A DNA stretch of 64,000 bases from Siminovitchia sediminis (GTDB lineage Bacteria > Bacillota > Bacilli > Bacillales > Bacillaceae_C), in NCBI RefSeq assembly GCF_042680885.1, contig NZ_JBHUEO010000026.1, forward strand, positions 1 through 64,000. Reading direction: 5' to 3'. The translations under genes were made by a program, and so were the position numbers. Positions 7,093 to 16,045 of this stretch are shown piece after piece; positions within the stretch are counted from its first letter, which is position 1; each line of letters starts with the position of its first letter. Under the pieces are notes generated by a model. The model was not told the origin of the DNA. It made no database searches and worked only from the letters and a program-made list of their open reading frames with translations.

Positions 7093-8529
7093 ATGATAAA
7101 AAAACTTTTAATTGCTAATAGGGGAGAAATCGCTGTCCGGATTATTCGGGCGTGCATGGAGCTTGATATTGAAACAGTGGCAGTCTATTCCGAGGCTGAC
7201 AGGGAAGCCCTCCATGTTCAGCTGGCTGACGAAGCCTATTGTATCGGCCCTAAGTCGTCAGCTGAGAGTTATTTAAACTCGGCTAATGTGATTAGTGTAG
7301 CCAAGCTTACGGAATGCGATGCCATTCATCCCGGTTACGGTTTTTTGGCGGAAAATGCAGATTTTGCCGAGTTGTGCCGTGAATGCAACATCTTGTTTGT
7401 CGGACCCGGTCCAGAGGCAATCAGAAAAATGGGAACCAAAGATGTAGCGCGAGCTACGATGAAACAAGCGGGTGTTCCGATTGTTCCCGGATCTGACGGC
7501 ATTGTGGAAACAATGGATGAAGCCAGGGCGATAGCTCAGGACATCGGGTATCCCGTCATTATTAAAGCAACTGCTGGAGGAGGCGGCAGAGGTATCCGAG
7601 TGGCCAGAACAGAAGAAGAACTGGTGAAAGGCATTGAAATTACCCGGCAGGAGGCTTCCATCGCATTTGGAAACCCGGGTGTCTATATTGAAAAATATAT
7701 TGATGATTTCCGCCACGTAGAGATTCAGGTGCTTGCAGATACCCATGGAAATACCATTCATCTTGGAGAAAGGGATTGTTCTATTCAGCGGCGGCTTCAA
7801 AAGCTGCTGGAAGAAACACCATCCCCTGCATTGACTCCGAAAATCCGTGAAAAGATGGGACAGGCTGCAGTCAAGGCGGCAGAAGCTGTTGATTATACAG
7901 GAGCCGGTACTGTAGAGTTCATTTTTGACCATCGGAATGATAAATTTTATTTTATGGAAATGAACACACGTATTCAGGTTGAACACCCTGTTACTGAAAT
8001 GGTGACCGGAATTGATCTGATTAAAGAACAAATCCGCATTGCATCCGGAAAAGAGCTGTCTGTTTCACAGGACGAAGTTGTATTTGAGGGATGGTCTATC
8101 GAGTGCAGGATTAATGCTGAAAATCCGGAAAAAAGCTTCATGCCTTCAGCAGGGAAAATCGAGATGTACCTGCCTCCTGGCGGAATGGGCGTACGGGTGG
8201 ATTCAGGTGTATATCCGGGTTACACGATCCCCCCATATTATGACTCCATGATAGCCAAACTGATCACGTACGGGTCAACAAGAGAAGAAGCCATCGCCAG
8301 AATGAAGCGTGCTCTTGAAGAATTTATTATCGAAGGTGTCCATACAACCATCCCATTCCATCTGAAATTATTGGAAAACGAAACTTTTGTAAGCGGAGAT
8401 TTCAACACAAAGTTCCTTGAATTACATCCGGTTATGAACCAAAACCAAACGGAGGTGCGTATAAGTGGAAGAAAAATTGACGATGTTGGAAATGACGCAA
8501 GAAAACGGTCAAGATCATGGAAAAATTGA
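7093..8529 (+). CDS. accC: Biotin carboxylase subunit of acetyl-CoA carboxylase
   Basis: ATP-grasp enzyme that carboxylates biotin on AccB. The N-terminal domain starts KKLLIANRGEIAVRI, the glycine-rich ATP loop GGGGRGIR lies near residue 165, and the active-site EMNTRIQVEHPVTE segment near residue 288. The protein is 478 aa, whereas the family is usually about 450. The last roughly 28 residues after HPVMNQ are unlike the family and overlap the next gene by 65 bases in another frame. A TAA in the +1 frame at 8462 abuts the next start, so a single-base change near the C-terminus may have displaced the ancestral stop. The catalytic part is intact. Confidence 0.95.
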   Translation: MIKKLLIANRGEIAVRIIRACMELDIETVAVYSEADREALHVQLADEAYCIGPKSSAESYLNSANVISVAKLTECDAIHPGYGFLAENADFAELCRECNILFVGPGPEAIRKMGTKDVARATMKQAGVPIVPGSDGIVETMDEARAIAQDIGYPVIIKATAGGGGRGIRVARTEEELVKGIEITRQEASIAFGNPGVYIEKYIDDFRHVEIQVLADTHGNTIHLGERDCSIQRRLQKLLEETPSPALTPKIREKMGQAAVKAAEAVDYTGAGTVEFIFDHRNDKFYFMEMNTRIQVEHPVTEMVTGIDLIKEQIRIASGKELSVSQDEVVFEGWSIECRINAENPEKSFMPSAGKIEMYLPPGGMGVRVDSGVYPGYTIPPYYDSMIAKLITYGSTREEAIARMKRALEEFIIEGVHTTIPFHLKLLENETFVSGDFNTKFLELHPVMNQNQTEVRISGRKIDDVGNDARKRSRSWKN

Positions 8530-8881
8530 AATTGCCCCTGAAGTTATTGAAGTCATCGCCGGTATAGCAGCGTCTGAAGTAGAGGGCGTTGCCCAAATGC
8601 GCGGGAACTTTGCCACGGGTGTTGTGGAAAGGTTGGGAAAGAAAAATCATGGAAAAGGGATCAGGGTGGAACTTTCTGAAGAAGGAATTATTGTGGACGT
8701 ATACTGTCTCATGAAATTTGGAGTGTCCATACCGACGGTTGCACAAAAGGTGCAGGATAATATCCGCCAGGCATTGTTTAATATGACAGCTCTGGAAGTG
8801 GAAGAGGTCAATATTCACATTGTCGGTGTTTCTTTTGATCAAGGCAAACAAGAGACCGAAGAAGAGTTTGAGACTGAGTAA
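8465..8881 (+). CDS. yqhY: Asp23/Gls24 family envelope stress protein (YqhY)
   Basis: Asp23/DUF322 family. In B. subtilis YqhY is linked to acetyl-CoA carboxylase control and its gene lies next to accBC, as here. The core IAPEVIEVIAGIAASEVEGVA is followed by strand-rich sequence and a charged glutamate tail. At 138 aa it matches the family. The GTG start follows GGAGGTG by seven bases. The gene overlaps the altered accC tail by 65 bases and ends just before a terminator, consistent with an accB-accC-yqhY operon. Confidence 0.9.
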   Translation: MEEKLTMLEMTQENGQDHGKIEIAPEVIEVIAGIAASEVEGVAQMRGNFATGVVERLGKKNHGKGIRVELSEEGIIVDVYCLMKFGVSIPTVAQKVQDNIRQALFNMTALEVEEVNIHIVGVSFDQGKQETEEEFETE

Positions 8882-8888
8882 CGGTGAA

Positions 8889-8918
8889 GGCCAAAGGTGA
8901 GACCCCTTTGGCATTTTT
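8889..8918 (+). terminator. Terminator after yqhY
   Basis: GCCAAAGG and CCTTTGGC arms with a seven-base loop, then ATTTTTT. Confidence 0.85.
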
Positions 8919-9074
8919 TACATTAAGATCATCTGCAGTATTCCGCCCAATGAGCATTCATGCTCTTTGCGGCCAAATTTGGCTGTTTGGGTCATGCTTG
9001 TTTTTCCTTCCAGTGTGGTAAACTAAGAAAAATTTAAGAGGCTGGAAGCCCTACAATAAAGGAGCTTTTTGATC

Positions 9075-9464
9075 ATGAAGAGAAGAGAGGCACGAGAAAA
9101 AGCTTTGCAAGCTCTTTTTCAAATTGACATGAGTAAAATCGAGCCAAGTGAAGCATTGGAGAATGTCTTGAGTGACGGGCAGTCTGATGACTTTTTACAG
9201 CAGCTCATTGAAGGTACTTGCGCTCATTTGAGTGAAATTGACGATACGATCAGCACACACTTAGAAAGATGGTCTATTGACCGTCTGGGCAAAGTGGATG
9301 TAAACGTCCTTCGGATAGCAACGTATGAATTGAAATTTACCGAGACTCCTCCGAATGTGGTCATTAATGAGGCAGTGGAAGTGGCAAAAATATATGGGGA
9401 TGAAAAATCCGGATCATTCGTAAATGGAATCTTATCGAAAATTAATGGTGAGAAATCCGATTAG
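9075..9464 (+). CDS. nusB: Transcription antitermination factor NusB
   Basis: All-helical RNA-binding factor that joins NusE (S10) on boxA in rRNA antitermination. The N-terminus MKRREAREKALQALFQID is characteristic, as are the FVNGILSKI residues at the C-terminus. It is 129 aa against 131 in B. subtilis. The ATG at 9075 is preferred over a TTG two codons earlier because it gives the family N-terminus; AAAGGAGC lies upstream. The gene is 11 bases before folD. Confidence 0.95.
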   Translation: MKRREAREKALQALFQIDMSKIEPSEALENVLSDGQSDDFLQQLIEGTCAHLSEIDDTISTHLERWSIDRLGKVDVNVLRIATYELKFTETPPNVVINEAVEVAKIYGDEKSGSFVNGILSKINGEKSD

Positions 9465-9475
9465 GAGGGATTCAA

Positions 9476-10342
9476 TTGACAGCAGAAATCATTAATGGAA
9501 AGACCATTTCACAGGAAATTAGAAAGGGGCTTGAAAAAGAAGTTGCAGCATTAACGGAAAAAGGGGTAAAACCGGGTCTGGCAGTCATTTTGGTGGGTAA
9601 CGACCCCGCATCGAGGACATATGTGGCTTCTAAGCAAAAAAGTTGCCGGGCCATCGGGATAGAATCCATGCTCGTTGAATATCCAGAAGATGTAATGGAA
9701 ATTGAATTACTGGATAAAATCAGAGAATTAAATGAAGATGACCGGATTCATGGAATACTGGTTCAGCTTCCACTCCCTCCTCATATTTCAGATAAGAAAG
9801 TGATCGAAACCATCTCGCCGGAGAAGGATGTAGACGGTTTTCATCCAGTTAATATCGGAAAAATGATGACCGGGCAGGACACTTTTTTACCGTGCACACC
9901 GTTTGGTGTGATGAAGATGCTGGATTTCATGGATCTTAAAGTCGAAGGGAAGCATGCAGTGGTCATAGGCAGAAGCAATATTGTCGGTAAACCTATGGGG
10001 CAGCTGCTGTTAAATGCCAATGCAACTGTAACTTATTGTCATTCTCGAACAAGCGATTTGAAATCCGTCACAACCCAGGCGGATATATTGGTTGCAGCTG
10101 TAGGAAAGGCTAAAATGATTAAAGCTGACCATGTAAAAGATGGTGCTATAGTCATAGATGTCGGTATTCACAGAAATGACGAAGGCAAATTGTTCGGGGA
10201 TGTGGATTTTGATGAAGTGAAAGAAAAAGCTTCGTATATTACGCCTGTTCCTGGAGGGGTTGGCCCTATGACAATCACTATGCTGCTGCATAATACAGTT
10301 CAATCTGCAAAAAATCATTTAAATCATCGCCAAGGGCAATAA
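9476..10342 (+). CDS. folD: Bifunctional methylenetetrahydrofolate dehydrogenase/cyclohydrolase
   Basis: Interconverts 5,10-methylene-THF, methenyl-THF and 10-formyl-THF in the cytoplasm. Family motifs include the catalytic lysine segment YVASKQKSC near residue 45, VQLPLPPH near residue 95, VDGFHPVN, and the NAD(P)-binding GRSNIVGKP near residue 164. PGGVGPMT lies near the end. Length is 288 aa. The start is TTG with AGGAGGG eight bases upstream. Confidence 0.96.
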   Translation: MTAEIINGKTISQEIRKGLEKEVAALTEKGVKPGLAVILVGNDPASRTYVASKQKSCRAIGIESMLVEYPEDVMEIELLDKIRELNEDDRIHGILVQLPLPPHISDKKVIETISPEKDVDGFHPVNIGKMMTGQDTFLPCTPFGVMKMLDFMDLKVEGKHAVVIGRSNIVGKPMGQLLLNANATVTYCHSRTSDLKSVTTQADILVAAVGKAKMIKADHVKDGAIVIDVGIHRNDEGKLFGDVDFDEVKEKASYITPVPGGVGPMTITMLLHNTVQSAKNHLNHRQGQ

Positions 10343-10366
10343 AAATATAGTAGAATAAAAGAAATT

Positions 10367-10403
10367 GAAGAAAGCTGTCGACTTCTGTAAAGGGCAGCTT
10401 TTT
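10367..10403 (+). terminator. Weak terminator-like hairpin between folD and xseA
   Basis: AAAGCTG and CAGCTTT arms with a loop of about 20 bases, followed by a T run. The long loop makes it weak, and readthrough into xseA is likely. Confidence 0.4.
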
Positions 10404-10486
10404 TGTCTGTCTGTCAGGCCGGCTGGCTGGAATTCAATGCCCATGCCGCGCTCAATACCACTTGAAGGGAGGGGCAGACAAAACGA

Positions 10487-11842
10487 ATGCAGAGCCCCCA
10501 ATATTTATCTGTAAAGGCACTTACAAAATACATAAAAAGAAAATTCGATGCTGATCCTCATTTGGAGCAAGTATATGTTAAAGGGGAAATATCCAACTTT
10601 AAAAAACATTCAAGCGGGCATTGGTATTTTACCTTAAAAGATGAGTATGCCAGAATTTTGGCTGTCATGTTTGCCAGGAATACAGCTACCATGAAGTTTA
10701 AACCGGAAAACGGCATGCATGTATTGGTCAGAGGCAGTATCAGTGTTTACGAAATGAGCGGCCAATATCAAATGTATGTAAATGAGATGCTCCCGGATGG
10801 CATTGGCGAACTGTTTCTTGCATTTGAGCAATTAAAAGAAAAACTTGAAAAAGAAGGATTGTTTGCTAAGGATGCAAAAAAACCCATTCCTGCGTATCCT
10901 CAGGTGATTGGCATCATTACCTCGCCTACAGGTGCTGCCATCAGGGACATCATCACTACAATCAAAAGACGCTATCCTTTGGGCAAGATCGTTGTAATCC
11001 CTGCGCTTGTTCAGGGGAAAAATGCTTCCAACTCTATAGCGGATGCGATTCGGAGAGCTGATGAGGCAAATGTGGCAGATGTTTTGATTGTCGGGCGAGG
11101 CGGAGGTTCCATGGAAGAATTATGGCCTTTTAACGAAGAAATTGTAGCAAGGGCTATCCATTCATCTAAAACTCCCATCATTTCTGCAGTCGGGCATGAG
11201 ACGGATATAACGATTGCGGATTTTGCAGCAGACCTTCGTGCTGCAACGCCAACAGCTGCAGCAGAATTGGCTGTACCTCATGCGAAAGAATTGATGGAAC
11301 TGCTGATGCAGAAGAAGTCCCGTCTCTATCATAGTATGGCCGCGGTCATTAAAACGAGGAGAAATCACTTAAATTACATGGAGCAGTCCTATATTTTTAG
11401 AAACCCGCACAAGTTATATGAACAGAAATGGCAGTACCTTGACCGGATGCGGGAAACTCTCCATATGGCCCAACAGCAGATCATACTCCAAAAAACCCAT
11501 CAGTATGGTGATTTCCGAAGCAGACTTGAGAGAACTCATCCGGCGGGATTGCTTAAAATAAGCAAAGAAAAAGCAGCAGCAGCGAAACAGCGGCTTCAAG
11601 AACAGGCACATGCGGTTGTGAAGGAGAAAGCAAGTGATTTTTCAAGAATAACCGGCACGCTCGATGCGTTGAATCCTTTAAGTATTCTTCGCAGAGGCTT
11701 CAATATTGCCTACACTGAAGACGGAGAGCTGCTCAAAAGTGTACAGCAGGGATCCGTCGGTGAAAAATTGACGCTTACTCTCATGGATGGAAGTCTGGAA
11801 TGTAGAATTGAGGATAAAGAAGAAGGTGCAAAAAATGAGTGA
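10487..11842 (+). CDS. xseA: Exodeoxyribonuclease VII large subunit
   Basis: Large subunit of the single-strand-specific exonuclease that trims DNA to oligonucleotides. The N-terminal OB-fold runs from LTKYIKRKFDADPHL to about residue 100. The nuclease core carries TSPTGAAIRDI near residue 141, GRGGGSMEELWPFN near residue 204 and VGHETDITIADF near residue 236. A long helical C-terminal segment follows. Length is 451 aa against 448. The ATG lies after GGGAGGGG. The stop overlaps xseB by eight bases. Confidence 0.96.
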   Translation: MQSPQYLSVKALTKYIKRKFDADPHLEQVYVKGEISNFKKHSSGHWYFTLKDEYARILAVMFARNTATMKFKPENGMHVLVRGSISVYEMSGQYQMYVNEMLPDGIGELFLAFEQLKEKLEKEGLFAKDAKKPIPAYPQVIGIITSPTGAAIRDIITTIKRRYPLGKIVVIPALVQGKNASNSIADAIRRADEANVADVLIVGRGGGSMEELWPFNEEIVARAIHSSKTPIISAVGHETDITIADFAADLRAATPTAAAELAVPHAKELMELLMQKKSRLYHSMAAVIKTRRNHLNYMEQSYIFRNPHKLYEQKWQYLDRMRETLHMAQQQIILQKTHQYGDFRSRLERTHPAGLLKISKEKAAAAKQRLQEQAHAVVKEKASDFSRITGTLDALNPLSILRRGFNIAYTEDGELLKSVQQGSVGEKLTLTLMDGSLECRIEDKEEGAKNE

Positions 11843-12065
11843 ACCAATAACTTTTGAACAAGCCATGGAACAGTTGGAAGGGATTATTAAGCGGTTGGAA
11901 GAGGGAGATATTCCTCTTGAGGAGGCATTGGAAATCTATCAAAAAGGAATGGAGCTCTCCAAAGTCTGTCATGATAAACTCAAGTTTGCTGAGGAAAAGT
12001 TAACGAAAATACTGACTGATGACGGAGAAGAGGATTTCGATGTCAGTGAGGAGGAAAAGGCTTGA
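11835..12065 (+). CDS. xseB: Exodeoxyribonuclease VII small subunit
   Basis: Small helical partner of XseA. The signature TFEQAMEQLEGIIKRLEEG at the N-terminus and LEEALEIYQKGMELSKVC in the middle are typical. Start 11835 overlaps the xseA stop and has AGAAGGTG upstream; the longer in-frame start at 11787 would lie wholly inside xseA. Length is 76 aa, within the usual range. The stop TGA overlaps the TTG start of ispA. Confidence 0.94.
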   Translation: MSEPITFEQAMEQLEGIIKRLEEGDIPLEEALEIYQKGMELSKVCHDKLKFAEEKLTKILTDDGEEDFDVSEEEKA

Positions 12066-12946
12066 CAGATACTTTGGAAGAGTTTATGAAACAGTACAAG
12101 GAAGTCATTAACCAAGATTTATTGGACCGTATTGACAAGCTGGATGCCCCTGATTCCTTGAAAGAGGCCATGTCCTATTCACTGGAAGCCGGCGGGAAAC
12201 GAATCCGGCCCATTCTTTTGTTGGCAGTCATTCATGGGTTTGGAAAAAATCCTGCTGCAGGGCTTACGGCCGCCGCAGCAGTCGAAATGATTCATACGTA
12301 CTCACTCATTCATGATGATTTGCCAAGCATGGATAATGACGATCTCAGAAGGGGGAAACCAACGAACCATAAGGTTTTCGGAGAGGCACTTGCTATCCTG
12401 GCTGGAGACGGACTGCTGACATATAGCTTTCAATTAATTATGGACGATCCACATTTGAATGCTGACCAGAAGATACAATTGGTCAGGTTACTGTCCGAGT
12501 GTGCAGGCCCGGAAGGTATGGTCGGGGGGCAAGTGGCAGACATTGAAGGCGAAAATAGAACACTTTCCATGGAAGAGCTTGAATATATTCATATTCACAA
12601 AACTGGAAAACTATTGACCTTCAGCATTCTTGCGGGAGCCGTCATCAGTCATGCAGACGCCGCTCAAATGAACCAACTTGAACGGTTTGCCCATCATTTA
12701 GGGCTTGGTTTCCAAATCAGCGATGACATACTTGATGTGACGGGTGACGAAGAACTCATGGGGAAACCGGTCGGAAGTGACAGCGGTATGCATAAAAGCA
12801 CATACCCATCCCTATTGACGCTTCAGGGAGCAAAGGATCATCTCAGATATCATATTAATGAAGCCAAAAAAGCACTGGAACCAATCAATAGGGATACGTC
12901 TTTACTTGTCCAGATTACTGATCTTATTGCCGACCGGACGTACTAG
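12062..12946 (+). CDS. ispA: Farnesyl diphosphate synthase
   Basis: Condenses isopentenyl and dimethylallyl/geranyl diphosphates to farnesyl diphosphate. Both aspartate-rich motifs are present: DDLPSMDND near residue 83 and DDILD near residue 223, plus GGKRIRP near residue 44 and HKTGKLL near residue 178. The TTG start overlaps the xseB stop in TTGA. Length is 294 aa. The OLE RNA begins about 45 bases downstream, the same order as in Bacillus halodurans. Confidence 0.95.
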   Translation: MTDTLEEFMKQYKEVINQDLLDRIDKLDAPDSLKEAMSYSLEAGGKRIRPILLLAVIHGFGKNPAAGLTAAAAVEMIHTYSLIHDDLPSMDNDDLRRGKPTNHKVFGEALAILAGDGLLTYSFQLIMDDPHLNADQKIQLVRLLSECAGPEGMVGGQVADIEGENRTLSMEELEYIHIHKTGKLLTFSILAGAVISHADAAQMNQLERFAHHLGLGFQISDDILDVTGDEELMGKPVGSDSGMHKSTYPSLLTLQGAKDHLRYHINEAKKALEPINRDTSLLVQITDLIADRTY

Positions 12947-12955
12947 TACGAATGT

Positions 12956-12984
12956 TTGTGCTAAAGGCCGGATTGTGATATAAT
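12956..12984 (+). promoter_or_regulatory. Sigma-A promoter of the OLE RNA
   Basis: TTGTGC at 12956-12961, a 17-base spacer and a perfect TATAAT at 12979-12984. Transcription would start near 12991, at the expected 5' end of the RNA. Confidence 0.8.
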
Positions 12985-12990
12985 ATCACG

Positions 12991-13500
12991 AGGAATATTC
13001 GGATGGTGCAGCATTCTAGTCAACCTACCGGTTCTGAAGGTGAGCCTAAAAATTTAATAAAGGGCACATCGGTGTAAGGGCGATCCATAACTGCATGTGG
13101 GCGTAGACCCTTTACCGCCGAGGCTTCGCTTGTTTCACTTGAAAGAACCTTGCGTAATTGGCGAAGTATAGACCTGCAACGTGATGAGGGCCTTCACTGG
13201 CAGCGCAGCCTGCCTTGAGTGAGGTTCGAGGGGATTATGGTTAGGGGGAGGGCTTTCCGAATGGCCATCGGAATGCTCTCTTGAGTCCATATGAAATCAG
13301 CCTTGCAAAAGAGGCTAGGAACCAGGTTCAAGGGTTGTCGAGGAAATCTCCCGGACGTTTCTGTCAGACATATGAAGAGAATTAAAGTGCGGACTAATTG
13401 GTAATCCAGTCTGGCATCTGGTAACAATGACAAGGCGGGTTTAAAGGGGAAACCTTACTGGACCTAAGCCGTAATCTTTACTCTTCTTACGGCCGTCCGA
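12991..13500 (+). ncRNA. ole: OLE (Ornate Large Extremophilic) RNA
   Basis: About 510 bases without a supported reading frame, lying between ispA and dxs and directly upstream of an oapA remnant. This is the known genomic setting of OLE RNA, a large structured RNA of roughly 600 bases in extremophilic and anaerobic Bacillota that binds membrane protein OapA. Purine-rich blocks typical of structured RNA are seen, such as GGCGGGTTTAAAGGGGAAAC at 13435-13454. A final hairpin GCCGTAA/TTACGGC occupies 13468-13493. The 5' end is set from the promoter; the 3' end is approximate. I recognise it from context and segments, without a covariance search. It is at the short end for the class, so internal loss is possible. 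Confidence 0.85.
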
Positions 13501-13563
13501 TTTAATCAAAAAGAACGGTGATTGAACGTTTCCTATATGTGATTTAATATATAAAATTCGATA

Positions 13564-14139
13564 AAATGGAGTATCAGTATTGCCGTTATCACTTTCGTGT
13601 TAGCGGCTATTTTTTCAATAGCATCCAATGGTATCCTCATAGACGTACCATGGACATACGGACTTCTTGTTGTGTTAATCATAGTGTTAATCGGGATTTT
13701 TTTTGATATGATTGGAATTGCTGCAGCTGCAGCAATGAAACACCGTTCCATTCCATGGCATCAAGAAAAATCTGCAGTGCGCAATATTCCAATCGGATTG
13801 TCCGTAACGCCGATCGTGTCGTGTCATTGGAGATATCTCCGGTATCATCAGTGGGACTGCTGAAGCACTCGTTGTTATTCAGTTTGCGAACACTCTCAGT
13901 TCTTCCGATACACCGATATCAGAATAGCCATTAATGTGGAGTTTACAAGCTTGATTGCTGCATTGACGGTAGGCGGAAAAGCTCCCGGCAAAACATTTGC
14001 AATTACTTATTCAAAGGATATTGATATTATATTTCGTGTGGGGAAACTGATGCAATTCCTTGAAGATAAATGCCGCATTTCCCTCTTGAATGACAATAAG
14101 AAGAAAAAGCAGAAGCATCAAAACAAGAAACGAAAGTGA
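13564..14139 (+). pseudogene. oapA: OLE-associated protein OapA, frameshifted pseudogene
   Basis: OapA is the small multi-pass membrane partner of OLE RNA. Its pieces are all readable but in different frames. 13564-13733 encodes the first two membrane segments, ending IGIFFDMIGIAAAA. Another frame from 13734 gives NETPFHSMASRK and IVRNADRVVS. A third from 13829 gives GDISGIISGTAEALVVIQFA and stops at 13925. The first frame resumes near 13918 with LIAALTVGGKAPGKT and a lysine-rich tail to 14139. The first piece also has no start codon at its N-terminus. Each break is a shift of the same sense (loss of one base modulo three). Identity of the family is recalled, not searched. Confidence 0.82.
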
Positions 14140-14148
14140 GTGGTCCTT

Positions 14149-16041
14149 TTGGATCTCCTGTCAATTAAAGATCCTTCCTTTCTTAAGGGGCTCAACAGAA
14201 AACAACTTGAGAAATTAAGCGCCGATATTCGGCGGTTCCTTATTGAAACACTGTCAAAGACTGGCGGGCATATCGGCCCCAACTTGGGAGTGGTTGAACT
14301 GACAATCGCTCTTCATACCTGTTTTGACAGCCCAAAAGATAAGCTTATCTGGGATGTCGGGCATCAATCCTATGTTCATAAAATTTTAACCGGCAGGGCC
14401 GGACAGTTTGAAACACTTCGCCAGTACAAAGGGTTATGCGGATTTCCGAAAATGTCCGAGAGCGAGCACGACGTTTGGGAAACAGGCCATAGCTCCACTT
14501 CTCTATCCGCAGCCATGGGAATGGCCATTGCCCGGGATGTCAAGAAGGAAAAAAATTTTGTTATCCCGATTATCGGCGACGGGGCGCTTACCGGGGGAAT
14601 GGCGCTGGAAGCTCTTAACCATATCGGCCATGAACAAAAAGACATGATTGTTGTGTTAAATGATAATGAAATGTCCATAGCGCCCAACGTAGGAGCATTG
14701 CATAATGTCCTGGGGAAACTGCGTACAGCCGGAAAGTACCAATGGGCAAAAGAAGAGCTGGAATATTTGATGAAAAAAATACCTGCTGTGGGAGGAAAGC
14801 TTGCTGCCACAGCGGAGAAAGTGAAAGACAGCCTGAAATACCTGCTCGTTTCCGGTGTTTTTTTTGAAGAGCTTGGTTTTACTTACTTGGGTCCTGTTGA
14901 TGGGCATGATTATGATGCATTGTTCGAAAACATTGCCTATGCGAAAAAAACAAAGGGGCCTGTCCTTCTGCATGTCATTACCAAAAAAGGAAAAGGCTAT
15001 CGTCCGGCAGAGCATGATAAAGTCGGAACTTGGCATGGGACGGGACAATATAAAATTGAAACCGGAGATTTTATCAAGCCTGTCAATACAGCCCCTTCCT
15101 GGAGTGCGCTTGTCAGTGAAACAGTGAGGAAACTGGCCCGGAAGGATGAACGTATCGTTGCAGTAACTCCGGCAATGCCGGTTGGATCCAAGCTCGAAGG
15201 CTTTGCTTCTGAGTTTCCGGACCGTATGTTCGATGTGGGGATTGCAGAGCAGCATGCTGCAACAATGGCCGCCGGTCTCGCTTCACAGCAAATGAAGCCT
15301 TTTTTGGCCATCTACTCAACCTTTTTGCAAAGGGCCTACGATCAAGTACTCCACGATATTAGCAGACAGAATCTGAATGTTTTTATCGGTGTGGACCGTG
15401 CGGGTCTTGTGGGTGCAGATGGCGAAACTCATCAAGGGGTATTTGACGTGGCGTTTTTAAGACATTTGCCTAATATGGTCCTCATGATGCCGAAAGATGA
15501 AAATGAAGGACAGCACATGGTTCAAACAGCCATCGCTTATGATGACGGCCCGATAGCGATGCGATTTCCGCGAGGAAACGGTTATGGGGTTCCAATGGAC
15601 GAAGAATTGAAACAAATTCCAATCGGATCATGGGAAGTGCTGAAAAAAGGGAAGGATGCTGTCATTCTCACGTTTGGGACAACAATTCCCATGGCGCTGG
15701 ATGCTGCCAACCGACTGGAAAAACAAGGGATCTCGGTCCAGGTGGTCAACGCCCGTTTTATCAAGCCGATGGATGAAGCCATGCTTCACGATATCTTTCA
15801 GAATCACCTTCCCGTCCTGTCTATTGAGGAAGCGGTGCTGCAAGGCGGATTTGGAAGTGCCGTTATGGAATTTGCCCATGATCATGGTTATCACCATGCT
15901 TCGATTGACCGTATCGGTATCCCTGATCGGTTTATTGAACACGGCAGCGTGAAGGAACTATTAAAGGAAATTGGATTAACTCCAGAAAATATCATGGTCA
16001 AAATTAAATCTCTTATACCAAAAAAACAAAAAAGGGCCTAA
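14149..16041 (+). CDS. dxs: 1-deoxy-D-xylulose-5-phosphate synthase
   Basis: Thiamine diphosphate enzyme that joins pyruvate and glyceraldehyde 3-phosphate, the first step of the MEP isoprenoid pathway. Motifs: GGHIGPNLGVVELT near residue 37, the ThDP GDGALTGG near residue 145, and the catalytic glutamate in GIAEQHAATMAAG near residue 365. A start at TTG 14149 gives the family N-terminus DLLSI; a GTG at 14140, abutting the oapA stop, is the alternative. Length is about 630 aa. It sits downstream of the OLE/oapA unit, as in other OLE carriers, and five bases before tlyA. Confidence 0.95.
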   Translation: MDLLSIKDPSFLKGLNRKQLEKLSADIRRFLIETLSKTGGHIGPNLGVVELTIALHTCFDSPKDKLIWDVGHQSYVHKILTGRAGQFETLRQYKGLCGFPKMSESEHDVWETGHSSTSLSAAMGMAIARDVKKEKNFVIPIIGDGALTGGMALEALNHIGHEQKDMIVVLNDNEMSIAPNVGALHNVLGKLRTAGKYQWAKEELEYLMKKIPAVGGKLAATAEKVKDSLKYLLVSGVFFEELGFTYLGPVDGHDYDALFENIAYAKKTKGPVLLHVITKKGKGYRPAEHDKVGTWHGTGQYKIETGDFIKPVNTAPSWSALVSETVRKLARKDERIVAVTPAMPVGSKLEGFASEFPDRMFDVGIAEQHAATMAAGLASQQMKPFLAIYSTFLQRAYDQVLHDISRQNLNVFIGVDRAGLVGADGETHQGVFDVAFLRHLPNMVLMMPKDENEGQHMVQTAIAYDDGPIAMRFPRGNGYGVPMDEELKQIPIGSWEVLKKGKDAVILTFGTTIPMALDAANRLEKQGISVQVVNARFIKPMDEAMLHDIFQNHLPVLSIEEAVLQGGFGSAVMEFAHDHGYHHASIDRIGIPDRFIEHGSVKELLKEIGLTPENIMVKIKSLIPKKQKRA

Positions 16042-16045
16042 AGTC

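Noticed and set aside
13194..13433. 79-codon minus strand frame
   Set aside because: It lies inside the OLE RNA; there is no ribosome site and no protein family.
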